From: an uncultured Sutterella sp.
GTDB lineage: Bacteria > Pseudomonadota > Gammaproteobacteria > Burkholderiales > Burkholderiaceae_F
DNA length: 64,000 bases
Reading direction: 5' to 3'
NCBI GenBank assembly: GCA_900757865.1
Contig: CAAEPH010000015.1
Span: 1 to 64,000, forward strand
The position numbers and the translations under genes are program-made. Within the stretch, counting starts at the first letter, position 1. Each line of letters starts with the position of its first letter. The notes beneath the pieces were generated by a model. That model was not told where the DNA came from. It ran no database searches and saw only the letters and a list, made by a program, of their open reading frames with translations. Positions 1-8,066 of this stretch are shown one piece after another.

Positions 1-5
1 AACAA

Positions 6-53
6 GTCCCCTAACAAGATTTTTTGAGTGAAATCAAAGACTTGTTAGGGGAC
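6..53. repeat. 13-bp perfect inverted repeat, possible terminator
   Basis: Positions 6-18 (gtcccctaacaag) are the exact reverse complement of 41-53, with a 22-nt loop. A T-run starts 8 nt after the right arm, so it may be the terminator of a gene lying upstream of the window. The long loop and the offset T-run make this uncertain. Confidence 0.5.
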
Positions 54-211
54 GAAGAATTATTTTTTGCTGTTTATAAAATTTTCGCGGAGTTTAGGTC
101 TATAGTGCATCTTCTTAGTCTGCTCGATGCAATCCGTTGAGAAAAATCGGGTACACTCACAAAGAACACGTTCTGGTTAACCAACTAACTTATTTTCACA
201 AGGACTTTTTC

Positions 212-1681
212 ATGAGTACACCGGTGGCTTCACCAACCTCCGCTGACGCCAATTTGATCTTGGGAGAGGATAGCCTAGACGCAGCTGCGCAGGCTGTTGC
301 AAGCGTTGGCGAACGCATCACGCGTATGCTCGAGCAGACTCTTGCTCACATGTCGCTTGAAAATGTCATTTTGCAGCTCATCACCATAGCGATAGCAGTG
401 GTGGTAGGGTATTGGGTTTCGCGACGCCTTAATCGCTTAGTGGACCGGTTAGAGCCCGGGGTAGCGGACGTGGGTTTTGCGACACAGGTGAAAAAACTCG
501 TTGTGAGATTTATTCATAACGTCTCTTTTAGTTTTCTCTCCGGTTGTACGCTATCGCTAGGCGCTTATATTTTGGTGAACGCCTTGGGGTACCATCCCTC
601 ATCGTTGGTGCTTTGCCGTGTGGCCTACAGTCTCTTTTTTGCCTTCGCCCTCTTGTCGCTTGTGATGGAGTGTCTGCAGGGGATGCTGGGGACGTATCTC
701 ATCACGCCGAAGGTGCGTCGGCTGGTGGGGATTGTGTTTTGGTGTTTGGCCGTGCTGCAGTTCTTCGGCATTTTGACCGATATCGTGAACGAATTGGACT
801 CGCTGAAGATTCCCTTGGCCGGTGGAAAAACCACGGTATGGACCATTATCGTAGCGATCTTCTCGGTATTTTTAACGCTTGCCGTGGCTAATTGGTTGGC
901 CAATATCGTGAACCAATTCATTCGCTCGAGCGAGAGCCTCTCGGCCAATACCAAAGTCGTGTTAACACGTATTATCACGGTCGGCTTTTTGATCTTAGCC
1001 ATCATTGTTGGCTTAGGCTCCGTGGGCATTGATTTAACCGTGCTCTCGGTCTTCGGTGGGGCGTTAGGTGTGGGGCTCGGCTTTGGGTTACAGAAGATCG
1101 CGTCGAACTATATTTCGGGATTTATTATTTTGTTGGATAAGTCCATCAAAATCGGGGATTTGGTCACGGTGGGTGGTTTCCGTGGCGAAGTCACCGAAAT
1201 CAATACCCGCTACACCGTGGTACGCAATTTTGACGGTGTGGAAAATATCGTTCCAAATGAAAACTTTGTGACGAGTCCCGTGATGAACCACTCCTACGGG
1301 TTTGAGTCTTGTGTGTCGTATATCAATATGTCGGTGGCGTACGGCTCCAATGTGGCACGAGCGCTTGAAATCATGATGGAAGAAGGCACTCGTGACCATC
1401 CGCGTATTGATAAAACCCGTAAAGGTTGGGCCAATATCGACTCCTTCGGTGATTCAGGGATTAACCTCAGTATGGCGTTTTGGATTAAGGATCCCAAAAA
1501 CGGTACGGTGGGGCTGAAAACGCAAATATCGTTAGCGATTGTCAAGCGTTTCAAAGAGGAAGGTATTGAAATTCCATACAATCGCTTGGATATCAATCTG
1601 CGCGAGGTGGATGCTTCAGCGGTTCCGGTACGTGTAGTGCGTGAAGGCGAAACCGCGACGGGTGGTGCTACTCAGCAATAG
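212..1681 (+). CDS. MscS-family mechanosensitive ion channel
   Basis: 489 residues. This is an inner-membrane channel of the small-conductance mechanosensitive family, which releases solutes when membrane tension rises after osmotic downshock. After a polar N-terminus (about 1-50) come several hydrophobic segments. The Gly/Ala-rich pore helix (VFGGALGVGLGFGLQKIA) lies at about residues 280-297 and is followed by the cytoplasmic beta domain with the signature IKIGDLVTVGGFRGEV. The ATG at 212 is chosen because aagga lies 8 nt upstream; an in-frame TTG at 137 has no such site. The protein is longer than E. coli MscS (286), with extra N-terminal membrane helices, so it belongs to the larger MscS-like group. 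The ion or physiological trigger cannot be read from sequence. It stands alone, followed by a strong terminator. Confidence 0.88.
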   Translation: MSTPVASPTSADANLILGEDSLDAAAQAVASVGERITRMLEQTLAHMSLENVILQLITIAIAVVVGYWVSRRLNRLVDRLEPGVADVGFATQVKKLVVRFIHNVSFSFLSGCTLSLGAYILVNALGYHPSSLVLCRVAYSLFFAFALLSLVMECLQGMLGTYLITPKVRRLVGIVFWCLAVLQFFGILTDIVNELDSLKIPLAGGKTTVWTIIVAIFSVFLTLAVANWLANIVNQFIRSSESLSANTKVVLTRIITVGFLILAIIVGLGSVGIDLTVLSVFGGALGVGLGFGLQKIASNYISGFIILLDKSIKIGDLVTVGGFRGEVTEINTRYTVVRNFDGVENIVPNENFVTSPVMNHSYGFESCVSYINMSVAYGSNVARALEIMMEEGTRDHPRIDKTRKGWANIDSFGDSGINLSMAFWIKDPKNGTVGLKTQISLAIVKRFKEEGIEIPYNRLDINLREVDASAVPVRVVREGETATGGATQQ

Positions 1682-1697
1682 TTGACAATGCCCAAAG

Positions 1698-1752
1698 AAA
1701 ATCCCAGGCCGTTTTACACTCTGCAGGCGGCTCTGGGATTTTTTATTTTTTC
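1698..1752 (+). terminator. Terminator of the MscS-family gene
   Basis: A 10-bp stem aaaatcccag/ctgggatttt (1698-1707 with 1733-1742), with extra gcc/ggc pairing inside, is followed by a T-rich tract. Reverse-strand T residues also follow the other arm, so it may also stop the convergent HicB-like gene. Confidence 0.8.
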
Positions 1753-1773
1753 TTAGGGCGATATCACTAAATG

Positions 1774-2205
1774 CTATATTCGTTCGTCGGTAAGCGATAC
1801 GCGAAGTCCAACAGCTTCCAACGCGGTGACCATTGTATCGATTTTGGTCGGATGGCTAATTTTGAGAATACGCACGGCTTCTTGAGGTAAACAACCCAAT
1901 CGACGGGCTAATTCCGCACCACTGATGTTTTGCTCGCGAACCGCTTTTTGGAGTCGAAGCTTGAGGACAAGGGTAGGACGTAAAAAGAGAGTTTCCTCAC
2001 CCGGATGCAGGGCGGAAGGCTCGGGAATGGGATGGTCTTTGACCCATTCTTCCAAGTAGGTAAGCATCGCCTCATGGAGTTGATCAAGCAGTTTTGCGAT
2101 GCTCAAGGCACTAACTTTAAAGTCTGGAAAATCAGGAAAGTTAGCGATGAACTCACCTTGTGCATTTTGCTCAATCCAATATGGATAGCGGTCGATGATC
2201 GTCAT
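1774..2205 (-). CDS. HicB-like antitoxin/regulator, apparently solitary
   Basis: 143 residues. The N-terminal part (about 1-60, starting MTIIDRYPYWIEQNAQGEFIANFPDF) matches the HicB partial RNase-H-like fold. The C-terminal part (about 85-140, with LRLQKAVREQNISGAELARR) is a helix-turn-helix DNA-binding domain of the kind found in HicB antitoxins. The start has agga 8 nt upstream. In a standard hicAB locus the toxin HicA (about 60 residues) lies immediately upstream of hicB. I find no such frame in the about 320 bp between this start and the tRNA-Leu, and no GSHHH-type toxin motif. So this looks like an orphan HicB acting as a small repressor. A 23-bp dyad lies 44 bp upstream of the start and could be its operator. 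Confidence 0.75.
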   Translation of the reverse strand: MTIIDRYPYWIEQNAQGEFIANFPDFPDFKVSALSIAKLLDQLHEAMLTYLEEWVKDHPIPEPSALHPGEETLFLRPTLVLKLRLQKAVREQNISGAELARRLGCLPQEAVRILKISHPTKIDTMVTALEAVGLRVSLTDERI

Positions 2206-2248
2206 GACGTTCCTATAGTTGATATGGTAGCCGGAAACTCTACGACAG

Positions 2249-2271
2249 CCACCACAACGTGATTGTAGTGG
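2249..2271. promoter_or_regulatory. 23-bp imperfect palindrome upstream of the HicB-like gene
   Basis: The arms ccaccacaa and ttgtagtgg pair with one mismatch around a 5-nt centre (cgtga). HicB antitoxins bind dyads near their own promoters, so this is a candidate autoregulatory operator. A possible minus-strand promoter (TTGACG at 2342-2347, TGATAT at 2318-2323, 18-bp spacer) lies just upstream; the palindrome is downstream of it. Function is inferred. Confidence 0.4.
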
Positions 2272-2412
2272 TCAAGAAATGGGTTAGAGCAACCCGAGCA
2301 CAGATAACGCTACAACGATATCACATTATGATACGAGGTCACGTCAAAAAAACGAAGAGGTGAAATGACGAATAGGCGGACTCCGGCCAAGTGGAGTCAG
2401 GTGCGGGACGAG

Positions 2413-2443
2413 CAAAAAAAATCCCTTCAACGAAAGGGATTTA
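2413..2443 (-). terminator. Terminator of tRNA-Leu(CAG)
   Basis: On the minus strand, AATCCCTTT and AAGGGATT form a stem with a 5-6-nt loop, followed by eight T residues. It sits about 86 bp beyond the 3' end of the tRNA. Confidence 0.8.
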
Positions 2444-2528
2444 AATCGGGACATCGCATCCAAAATGTAGATCGTGTCACCACAGAAGGAGTAGAAACGC
2501 TTTGAAATCAAAGTATTTCAAATGTCAG

Positions 2529-2615
2529 TGGTGCCCGGGAAAGGACTCGAACCTTCACGCCCGTTAAGGCGCCAGCACCTGAAGCTGGTGCGTCTACCAA
2601 TTTCGCCACCCGGGC
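2529..2615 (-). tRNA. tRNA-Leu(CAG)
   Basis: An 87-nt tRNA with a long variable arm. The acceptor stem GCCCGGG (from 2615) pairs with CCCGGGC, followed by discriminator A and an encoded CCA (2529-2531). The anticodon stem CCAGC/GCTGG encloses the loop TTCAGGT, giving anticodon CAG. The T arm GTTCGAGTC is intact. Confidence 0.97.
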
Positions 2616-2629
2616 CAACTGAGGATTGA

Positions 2630-2658
2630 ATTATGCAGAAAGCCAATGGGATTGTCAA
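2630..2658 (-). promoter_or_regulatory. Promoter of tRNA-Leu(CAG)
   Basis: On the minus strand, TTGACA (2653-2658) and CATAAT (2630-2635) are separated by 17 bp. This is a near-consensus sigma-70 promoter placing the start about 8-10 nt before the mature tRNA 5' end. Confidence 0.75.
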
Positions 2659-3110
2659 GGATGGAGGAGAAAATCTTCGACCGTTCTTTTCTGGGTGAGG
2701 TCTTCTTGGTCGATTGACGAGCTACGGTGAAGGGTTTAATTGTTTATGGTTTACCCTAATTAATAAGAATCGAAATTTGATCCTATAATGGAAGGTAATT
2801 TGTGAAATACTTCTATTTCATAAAGATGTAGAAAATAAGATGGATGAAGATCCTCAAAACCAATTCGCAGGTTTTTCGTTTTGGTTTTCGTTGGGCCCTA
2901 TACCCAATGCTTAATCGGCCAGTGGCGTTAAAAGAGGCAGTTAGCGCAATGTTAGAGAGTTTAGTGACCGTTTCGGTAAGAAAAATGTTCAGTAGGTGTC
3001 GGTTTTTCAGGTCATAACAAAAGCTTTGGTAGCTTTTGCCCTACAATCCTATTGCAAAAAAAAAGTTGTGAATAGGCCCTGTGTAACCTATTGAATGTTT
3101 AAGGATTCTT
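2659..3110 (+). promoter_or_regulatory. Non-coding region and probable rnr promoter
   Basis: About 450 bp with no convincing reading frame. The notable parts are a perfect hairpin caaaagct/agcttttg (3018-3025 with 3031-3038, loop ttggt) immediately followed by a TACAAT -10-like box (3042-3047). No good -35 box is visible, because the hairpin occupies that place. The rest is AT-rich and I see nothing in it. Confidence 0.4.
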
Positions 3111-5390
3111 ATGTCTGAGGTTTCAACCGCTGGATCGACGAGTATGTCAGAAATGGTTCGCGCTGCCGAACAGTTTATTGAGCAGAGCAACGAGGATGTT
3201 CGTCCCAAGCGCCTAAAACGCTATCTCAAAGAGCGTTTTAAGATCAGTGGTGAAGTGAGTAATGAAGTTGCGGTGTCTTTGATTGAGTCAGGCGCCCCAA
3301 TGTCTGAGAATAAGCGCTATTTTTTAAGCCCGAAAGTCAAAGAAACATTAGGAATTGTTCGTGGGGCACGCCATATTGAGGATTTCAGTATCGTGTTGGC
3401 CAACAATCCTGAGGCTACGGTGAGTATGCCTTCTCTGGAGTGGTTTATGATGCCTGGCGACAGAGTGCAGCTACGACGTTGCTCACAGGGCTATTACGTG
3501 AGCCAGTGGCTGGGGTTTAACCAGAAGCGGTGGTGCTGCCGAGTGTTGGCCAGTTATGGTAAACGCGTTGCACTGATTCCTGTGCAAGCCTTTGCTCCCA
3601 TTCCGATTACGATGGACTTGCCTCCAGAGTTGACGGCTAAACAGTTGCAAGACAAGGTGGTCGAGGTCGAGCTCAACGACTCTAGAGTATCGATTTATAG
3701 CGATGAAGGTCTTGAGGGAAAATTTATTCGTGTAGTGGGACAGCGCTTTGATCCCTTGGGCGAAATGGCGATTGCGCAAGCCGACCACGGTATCCCTGTG
3801 GATTTCCCTCAAGAGGTGCTCGACGAGGCCTCTCGTTTCGGTGAGAAGGTCGATGGCCGTAGCTATGCCAAACGTGTGGATTTGCGCGATATTGCTTTTG
3901 TTACGATTGACGGCGAGGACGCACGCGATTTTGACGATGCCGTTTGGGCTAGCAAAACAGAAGACGGATGGCGTTTATTGGTTGCCATTGCGGATGTGAG
4001 CCACTATGTCAAACCTGAGTCAGCGCTCGATGTGGAAGCGCAACGTCGTGGCACTAGCGTTTACTTCCCAGCAACGGTCGTGCCGATGTTGCCCGAGGCG
4101 CTCTCCAATGGATTATGTTCATTGAATCCAGGCGTCGATCGCTTGACGCTTGTCTGCGACGCCGTGTTGGATGAGCGCGCAGTCGTTAAAGCTTATCAGT
4201 TCTATCCAGCGGTGATACATTCGCATGCTCGTTTGACTTACACGCAGGTTTGGGCGGCGATTCAAGGGGATGTCTCAGCCCGAGAGCAACTCGGTGAGCG
4301 TTTGGGGGATATTGAGACGCTCTACCAGTTGTCCAAGGTGTTGCTTGAGCGCCGTAAAGAGCGTCATTGTTTGGATTTCTCGACCACTGAGCTCAAAGCG
4401 TTGTTTGATGAGTCGGGCCGTATCGCGGGGTTTGAACCTCGAGAAATTAACGGCGCGAATCGTTTGATTGAAGAATGTATGTTGGTGGCGAACGTGTGTG
4501 CGGCTGAGTTCGTTCAGATGAAAAAGCGAGAAACGCTTTACCGCATTCACGAGGTGCCAACACCAGACAAGATCACGTCGCTCAATGCGCAGTTGCGTAA
4601 TTTCCATTTGCCTAAAGTCAACAGTGAGGCAGAGACCTGGACGAAAGTCATTGAGGCGAGTAAAGACAAAGATTATTTACAGTACATGATTTTGCGAAGC
4701 ATGCCACGCGCGTCTTATTCGCCAGACAACGTGGGGCATTTCGGTTTGCAGTACAAGGCTTATGCCCACTTTACCTCTCCCATTCGACGCTATCCGGATT
4801 TGTTGATGCATCGCACGATAAAGAGTATTCTGGCGCGTCGACGCTACCAACCTAAGCTCCTCGTCGATGACGCAGCGGTGCTCGATGGTTATCCCGTGGA
4901 AGGAGCAAAAACCAGCGCGACGTCTCAGGGCGATAAGCAAGCGCATGCAACGTGGGAGCATTTAGGACTGCTCTGCTCAAACGCCGAGCGACGGGCCGAT
5001 GAGGCCACTCGTGACGTGATGAACTATCTCAAGTGTGATTACGTATTGCGTCAAAACCGTATTCAACCGATTCAAAATGTCTCAGCCCGAGTGACCGGGG
5101 TGATCGAAGCGGGTATTTTTGTGACCTTGCCGTCGTTAAATGTGGAAGGCTTCGTGCACGTCTCTGAGTTAGGCTGGGGCTATTATGAATACGACGAAGC
5201 TACCCAGACGCTCACGAGCGACGAGGAGCATAGAACGTACCGAATTGGTGACCACGTTCATGTGTCACTCGCAGAGGTGGATTTGGATAATCGCCGGATG
5301 TCATTTCACTTGCAATATTCCGAGTCACGGCGCAGACCGCGTTCGGGACGGCGTAGATACTACGAAGACTTTTGGGATTTCGAAGACTGA
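3111..5390 (+). CDS. rnr: Ribonuclease R (3'-5' exoribonuclease)
   Basis: 759 residues. It degrades structured RNA processively from the 3' end and acts in rRNA quality control and mRNA decay. An N-terminal winged-helix region (about 1-80) is followed by cold-shock domains. The RNB catalytic domain has the motif DGEDARDFDDAV at about residues 267-278, which supplies the metal-binding aspartates. The S1 RNA-binding domain lies at about 655-735, and the tail is Arg-rich then acidic. It is slightly shorter than E. coli RNase R (813). The start has aagg 6 nt upstream. The rlmB gene follows after 94 bp, the same order as in E. coli, supporting a joint role in RNA metabolism. Confidence 0.97.
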   Translation: MSEVSTAGSTSMSEMVRAAEQFIEQSNEDVRPKRLKRYLKERFKISGEVSNEVAVSLIESGAPMSENKRYFLSPKVKETLGIVRGARHIEDFSIVLANNPEATVSMPSLEWFMMPGDRVQLRRCSQGYYVSQWLGFNQKRWCCRVLASYGKRVALIPVQAFAPIPITMDLPPELTAKQLQDKVVEVELNDSRVSIYSDEGLEGKFIRVVGQRFDPLGEMAIAQADHGIPVDFPQEVLDEASRFGEKVDGRSYAKRVDLRDIAFVTIDGEDARDFDDAVWASKTEDGWRLLVAIADVSHYVKPESALDVEAQRRGTSVYFPATVVPMLPEALSNGLCSLNPGVDRLTLVCDAVLDERAVVKAYQFYPAVIHSHARLTYTQVWAAIQGDVSAREQLGERLGDIETLYQLSKVLLERRKERHCLDFSTTELKALFDESGRIAGFEPREINGANRLIEECMLVANVCAAEFVQMKKRETLYRIHEVPTPDKITSLNAQLRNFHLPKVNSEAETWTKVIEASKDKDYLQYMILRSMPRASYSPDNVGHFGLQYKAYAHFTSPIRRYPDLLMHRTIKSILARRRYQPKLLVDDAAVLDGYPVEGAKTSATSQGDKQAHATWEHLGLLCSNAERRADEATRDVMNYLKCDYVLRQNRIQPIQNVSARVTGVIEAGIFVTLPSLNVEGFVHVSELGWGYYEYDEATQTLTSDEEHRTYRIGDHVHVSLAEVDLDNRRMSFHLQYSESRRRPRSGRRRYYEDFWDFED

Positions 5391-5484
5391 GGCCAAAAGG
5401 AAAGTCGGAATCCTGATAGACTTGTTACCGAAAAAAGAGTTGGCGCTCCATGACGTGAGCGCCACCTGAAAACAAAGAGAAATT

Positions 5485-6234
5485 ATGGCCAAAAAAATTG
5501 TTATTGCGGGTTTTCATGCCGTTGGGGCACGATTGAAAACTCACCCTGAGACGTTGGAGTTGGTGTATATCGATCCGACGCGCCGAGATAAACGTATGCG
5601 CGAAATGCGTGAACGACTTATCGCTGCTGGTATTCGTGTCATGAATGCGGATGCTCACCGCCTGGACGGTATGGCTCCGGATATTCCGCATCAAGGCATC
5701 GTAGCCATGGCCGAAGAAATGCAAGCAGCCTTGACGTTTGATGAGTTGCTCGATGAGATTACGCCCGCGACGTTACTCTTAATTTTGGACGGTGTGACCG
5801 ATCCGAGAAATTTCGGCGCCTGTTTGCGTGTTGCGGATGCGGCTGGGGTAAAGGCCGTGATTTGCCCCAAAGACCGTTCTGCTCACATGAGTCCTGCTGC
5901 ACTCAAAGCCGCGGCCGGTGCCGCCGAGACGGTACCCGTGGTGACGGTGACCAATTTAGCCGCCAGTATTCAAGAATTGCGCGACGCAGGTGTCACGGTG
6001 ATTGGCACAGCTGGTGAAGCGACAAAGAGCATCTATGACTTTGAACAAACGCGAGCCTTTGCTTGGGTTCTCGGCGCTGAAGGCGATGGGTTGCGCCAAC
6101 TCACCCGTAAGCGTTGCGACGATTTAGCCGCCATTCCCATGGCGGGTGCAGTGGAGAGCTTAAACGTGTCGGTCGCTTCGGGGATTTGTTTATTTGAGTC
6201 TGCGCGGCAGCGTCTCATGGCTCAAAAAGCCTAA
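5485..6234 (+). CDS. rlmB: 23S rRNA 2'-O-ribose methyltransferase RlmB
   Basis: 249 residues. This SpoU/TrmH-family enzyme transfers a methyl group from S-adenosylmethionine to the ribose of G2251 (E. coli numbering) in the 23S rRNA peptidyl-transferase centre. An N-terminal substrate-recognition domain (about 1-75) precedes the knotted SPOUT domain. Motif 1 is LDGVTDPRNFGACLR (about 103-117), motif 2 is GAEGDGL, and motif 3 is ESLNVSVASGICLFE near the C-terminus. These are the residues that build the trefoil knot and cofactor site. The length equals the family norm (243-250). It follows rnr and is separated from rpsF by a hairpin terminator. Confidence 0.95.
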   Translation: MAKKIVIAGFHAVGARLKTHPETLELVYIDPTRRDKRMREMRERLIAAGIRVMNADAHRLDGMAPDIPHQGIVAMAEEMQAALTFDELLDEITPATLLLILDGVTDPRNFGACLRVADAAGVKAVICPKDRSAHMSPAALKAAAGAAETVPVVTVTNLAASIQELRDAGVTVIGTAGEATKSIYDFEQTRAFAWVLGAEGDGLRQLTRKRCDDLAAIPMAGAVESLNVSVASGICLFESARQRLMAQKA

Positions 6235-6271
6235 ATTCGATGACTTGACTTGCTACGCATAGTGTCAGAAA

Positions 6272-6300
6272 AAAATGGGGGAGTTTTCCCCATTTTGTTT
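6272..6300 (+). terminator. Terminator between rlmB and rpsF
   Basis: The stem aaaatgggg/ccccatttt (6272-6280 with 6288-6296) with a 7-nt loop runs into gttt. A TACAAT box (6311-6316) just downstream is the probable -10 of the rpsF operon. Confidence 0.65.
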
Positions 6301-6330
6301 GAAATGTGTGTACAATCTCCCACTTTCTGT

Positions 6331-6375
6331 CCTTGCTGCACCAGATTAGACGCCTGGGCAGTTTTTTCCGCAAGG
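6331..6375 (+). promoter_or_regulatory. Candidate S6:S18 autoregulatory leader hairpin
   Basis: The outer stem ccttgc/gcaagg (6331-6336 with 6370-6375) encloses an inner stem, tgc-a-ccag with ctgg-gca (6337-6344 with 6354-6360). The right strand carries an internal loop ending in CCG (6368-6370). This fits the published rpsF leader motif, in which a CCG bulge mimics the S6:S18 site of 16S rRNA. The Shine-Dalgarno aaggagg (from 6372) is partly inside the outer stem, so binding of the S6:S18 complex would block translation. The fold is read by eye. Confidence 0.55.
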
Positions 6376-6382
6376 AGGCTAA

Positions 6383-6793
6383 ATGCGTCACTACGAAATT
6401 TGCATTATCGTGCACCCCGATCAGAGCGAACAAGTTCCCGCTATGATCGAACGTTACAAGGCCCTTATCGCTGAACAGGGTGGCAAGATCCACCGTATCG
6501 AAGACTGGGGTCGTCGTCCGCTCGCTTATCCGATCGAAAAGCTTGTGAAGGCTCATTATGTTCTTTTGAACATTGAATGTGGCTATGAAACGTTGGCCGA
6601 AATCGAACACGGCTTCCGTTTCAACGATGCTGTGCTCCGTCACCTCACCGTCAAGACCAAGAAGGCCGAAACGGAACCCTCCCCGATGATGAAGTTTGTC
6701 GAGAAGGAAGAGGCGAAGAAGGCTACTGTTGCTCCCGTGGAAGACGTCGCTGAAGAAGCTGACGAAGACCAGGCTGGCAACGAAAACGCCTAA
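6383..6793 (+). CDS. rpsF: 30S ribosomal protein S6
   Basis: 136 residues. S6 binds 16S rRNA together with S18 in the platform of the small subunit. The S6 fold is clear from [17 protein letters not shown] through [14 protein letters not shown] to [10 protein letters not shown]. The last about 35 residues form an acidic, Ala/Glu-rich tail (with [13 protein letters not shown]), as in other proteobacterial S6 proteins where glutamates may be added after translation. The start has aaggagg 5 nt upstream. It is the first gene of rpsF-priB-rpsR-rplI. Codon use (mostly AAG, GAA, CGT) is that of a highly expressed gene. Confidence 0.97.
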   Translation: MRHYEICIIVHPDQSEQVPAMIERYKALIAEQGGKIHRIEDWGRRPLAYPIEKLVKAHYVLLNIECGYETLAEIEHGFRFNDAVLRHLTVKTKKAETEPSPMMKFVEKEEAKKATVAPVEDVAEEADEDQAGNENA

Positions 6794-6828
6794 TTTCTTT
6801 TTTTGAATCTGATCAGAGTACCGACTCC

Positions 6829-7116
6829 ATGCTCAATCTGATCACGCTTGAAGGCACGCTTAGCGAACGCGAAGAAGTGCGTTATACCCCAGCAGGACTC
6901 GAGGTTTTTGAAGGCCTTATCCATTATGAGGGGCAACAAGTTCAAGCGGGGGTCGCTCGACAACTCGACTGCGATATGCCGATTGTGGCTTTTGGGGAGA
7001 TGGCTCACCAGCTCAATGCGAAAGCGTTGGGAGTGCCATTGAAAATCCAAGGGTTTTTAGCCCCACGCTCTCGTCGAAGTCGTCGTCTGGTCATTCATGT
7101 CACAGAATACATTTAA
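6829..7116 (+). CDS. priB: Primosomal replication protein N (PriB)
   Basis: 95 residues, a single OB fold. PriB binds single-stranded DNA and bridges PriA and DnaT/DnaB in restart of stalled replication forks. The sequence ([20 protein letters not shown] to LVIHVTEYI) and its position between rpsF and rpsR identify it. Its last bases extend into the ribosome-binding region of rpsR, so translation of the two is probably coupled. Its codon use is less biased than that of the flanking ribosomal genes, as expected for a less abundant protein. Confidence 0.92.
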   Translation: MLNLITLEGTLSEREEVRYTPAGLEVFEGLIHYEGQQVQAGVARQLDCDMPIVAFGEMAHQLNAKALGVPLKIQGFLAPRSRRSRRLVIHVTEYI

Positions 7117-7126
7117 GGAGCTCACC

Positions 7127-7396
7127 ATGGCTTTTGGTGCAAAGGGTAAAGGCATGCGTCGCCGTTCCCAGCAAAATTCGCTTTTCAAGCGTAAGAAGTT
7201 CTGCCGTTTTACGGTGGAAGGTGTCGAACAGATCGACTACAAGGATATTGAAACGCTTCGTGATTTCATCCAGGAAAACGGCAAGATCATGCCGGCTCGT
7301 TTGACGGGCACGAAGGCTCACTATCAGCGTCAATTGGATACGGCCATCAAGCGTGCCCGTTTCCTTGCTCTCCTTCCTTACACGGATAACCAGTAA
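7127..7396 (+). CDS. rpsR: 30S ribosomal protein S18
   Basis: 89 residues. S18 pairs with S6 on the platform of the 30S subunit. The typical core is present: [18 protein letters not shown], then [11 protein letters not shown] and [21 protein letters not shown]. An N-terminal extension ([10 protein letters not shown]) is common in betaproteobacteria. The ATG at 7127 is chosen over the upstream in-frame codon at 7097 because aaggag ends 7 nt before it and the upstream codon lies inside priB. Confidence 0.96.
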   Translation: MAFGAKGKGMRRRSQQNSLFKRKKFCRFTVEGVEQIDYKDIETLRDFIQENGKIMPARLTGTKAHYQRQLDTAIKRARFLALLPYTDNQ

Positions 7397-7414
7397 TCGC
7401 TAGGAGTTGACAAA

Positions 7415-7867
7415 ATGCAAGTTATTCTGCTCGAAAAGATTGTTCACCTTGGCGAACTTGGTGATATCGTGAAGGTTAAGGACGGTTACGCTCGTAACTT
7501 CCTGATCCCTCAGGGTCATGCAAAACGTGCGACGAAAGCGGCTGTGGCCGAATTTGAAGCTCGCCGTGCTGAACTCGAAAAGGCCCAAGCCGAACGCGTT
7601 GCTGCCGCTCAGAAGATTGCTGACGTGCTCAACGGCGCTGACATCGAAATCCAGTCTAAGGCTGGTGTGGATGGCCGCCTCTTCGGTTCCGTGACCAATG
7701 CCGATATCGCTGAAGCGATCGATACGAAGTTCAACCTCCAGATCAAGAAGTCTCAGGTTCGTACGCCGCTCGGAGCGATCAAGGCTGTTGGCGAATATGT
7801 CATTACCATCGGTTTGATGACGGATATTACGGCTGATGTGACGGTGAAGGTTATCCCTGAAGCCTAA
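7415..7867 (+). CDS. rplI: 50S ribosomal protein L9
   Basis: 150 residues. L9 binds domain V of 23S rRNA next to L1 and influences reading-frame maintenance. The N-terminal rRNA-binding domain ([30 protein letters not shown]) is followed by a long connecting helix (about 45-75) rich in Ala and Glu, then the C-terminal domain. The length is the family norm. It is the last gene of the rpsF operon, with a strong terminator about 50 bp downstream, before dnaB. Confidence 0.97.
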   Translation: MQVILLEKIVHLGELGDIVKVKDGYARNFLIPQGHAKRATKAAVAEFEARRAELEKAQAERVAAAQKIADVLNGADIEIQSKAGVDGRLFGSVTNADIAEAIDTKFNLQIKKSQVRTPLGAIKAVGEYVITIGLMTDITADVTVKVIPEA

Positions 7868-7914
7868 TCTGACCGTTCAAGGCTGTTAGCCTGAATCCAA
7901 GTCAAATGTCAGGA

Positions 7915-7947
7915 AACCGCTTTCTCTATGGGGAAGGCGGTTTTTTT
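7915..7947 (+). terminator. Terminator of the rpsF-rplI operon
   Basis: The stem aaccgctttc/gaaggcggtt (7915-7924 with 7933-7942, one G-U pair) is followed by seven T residues. Confidence 0.9.
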
Positions 7948-8066
7948 ATCGAGTGCGACGCCGTTGCCAAAGTGTTTCGGGTTGATTCAGAGCGCAATGG
8001 TGGAAACGCTATGGTGATCAATCCTCGATACAATAGAAGTTCATACGCGATGAGAGAAGTAACACT

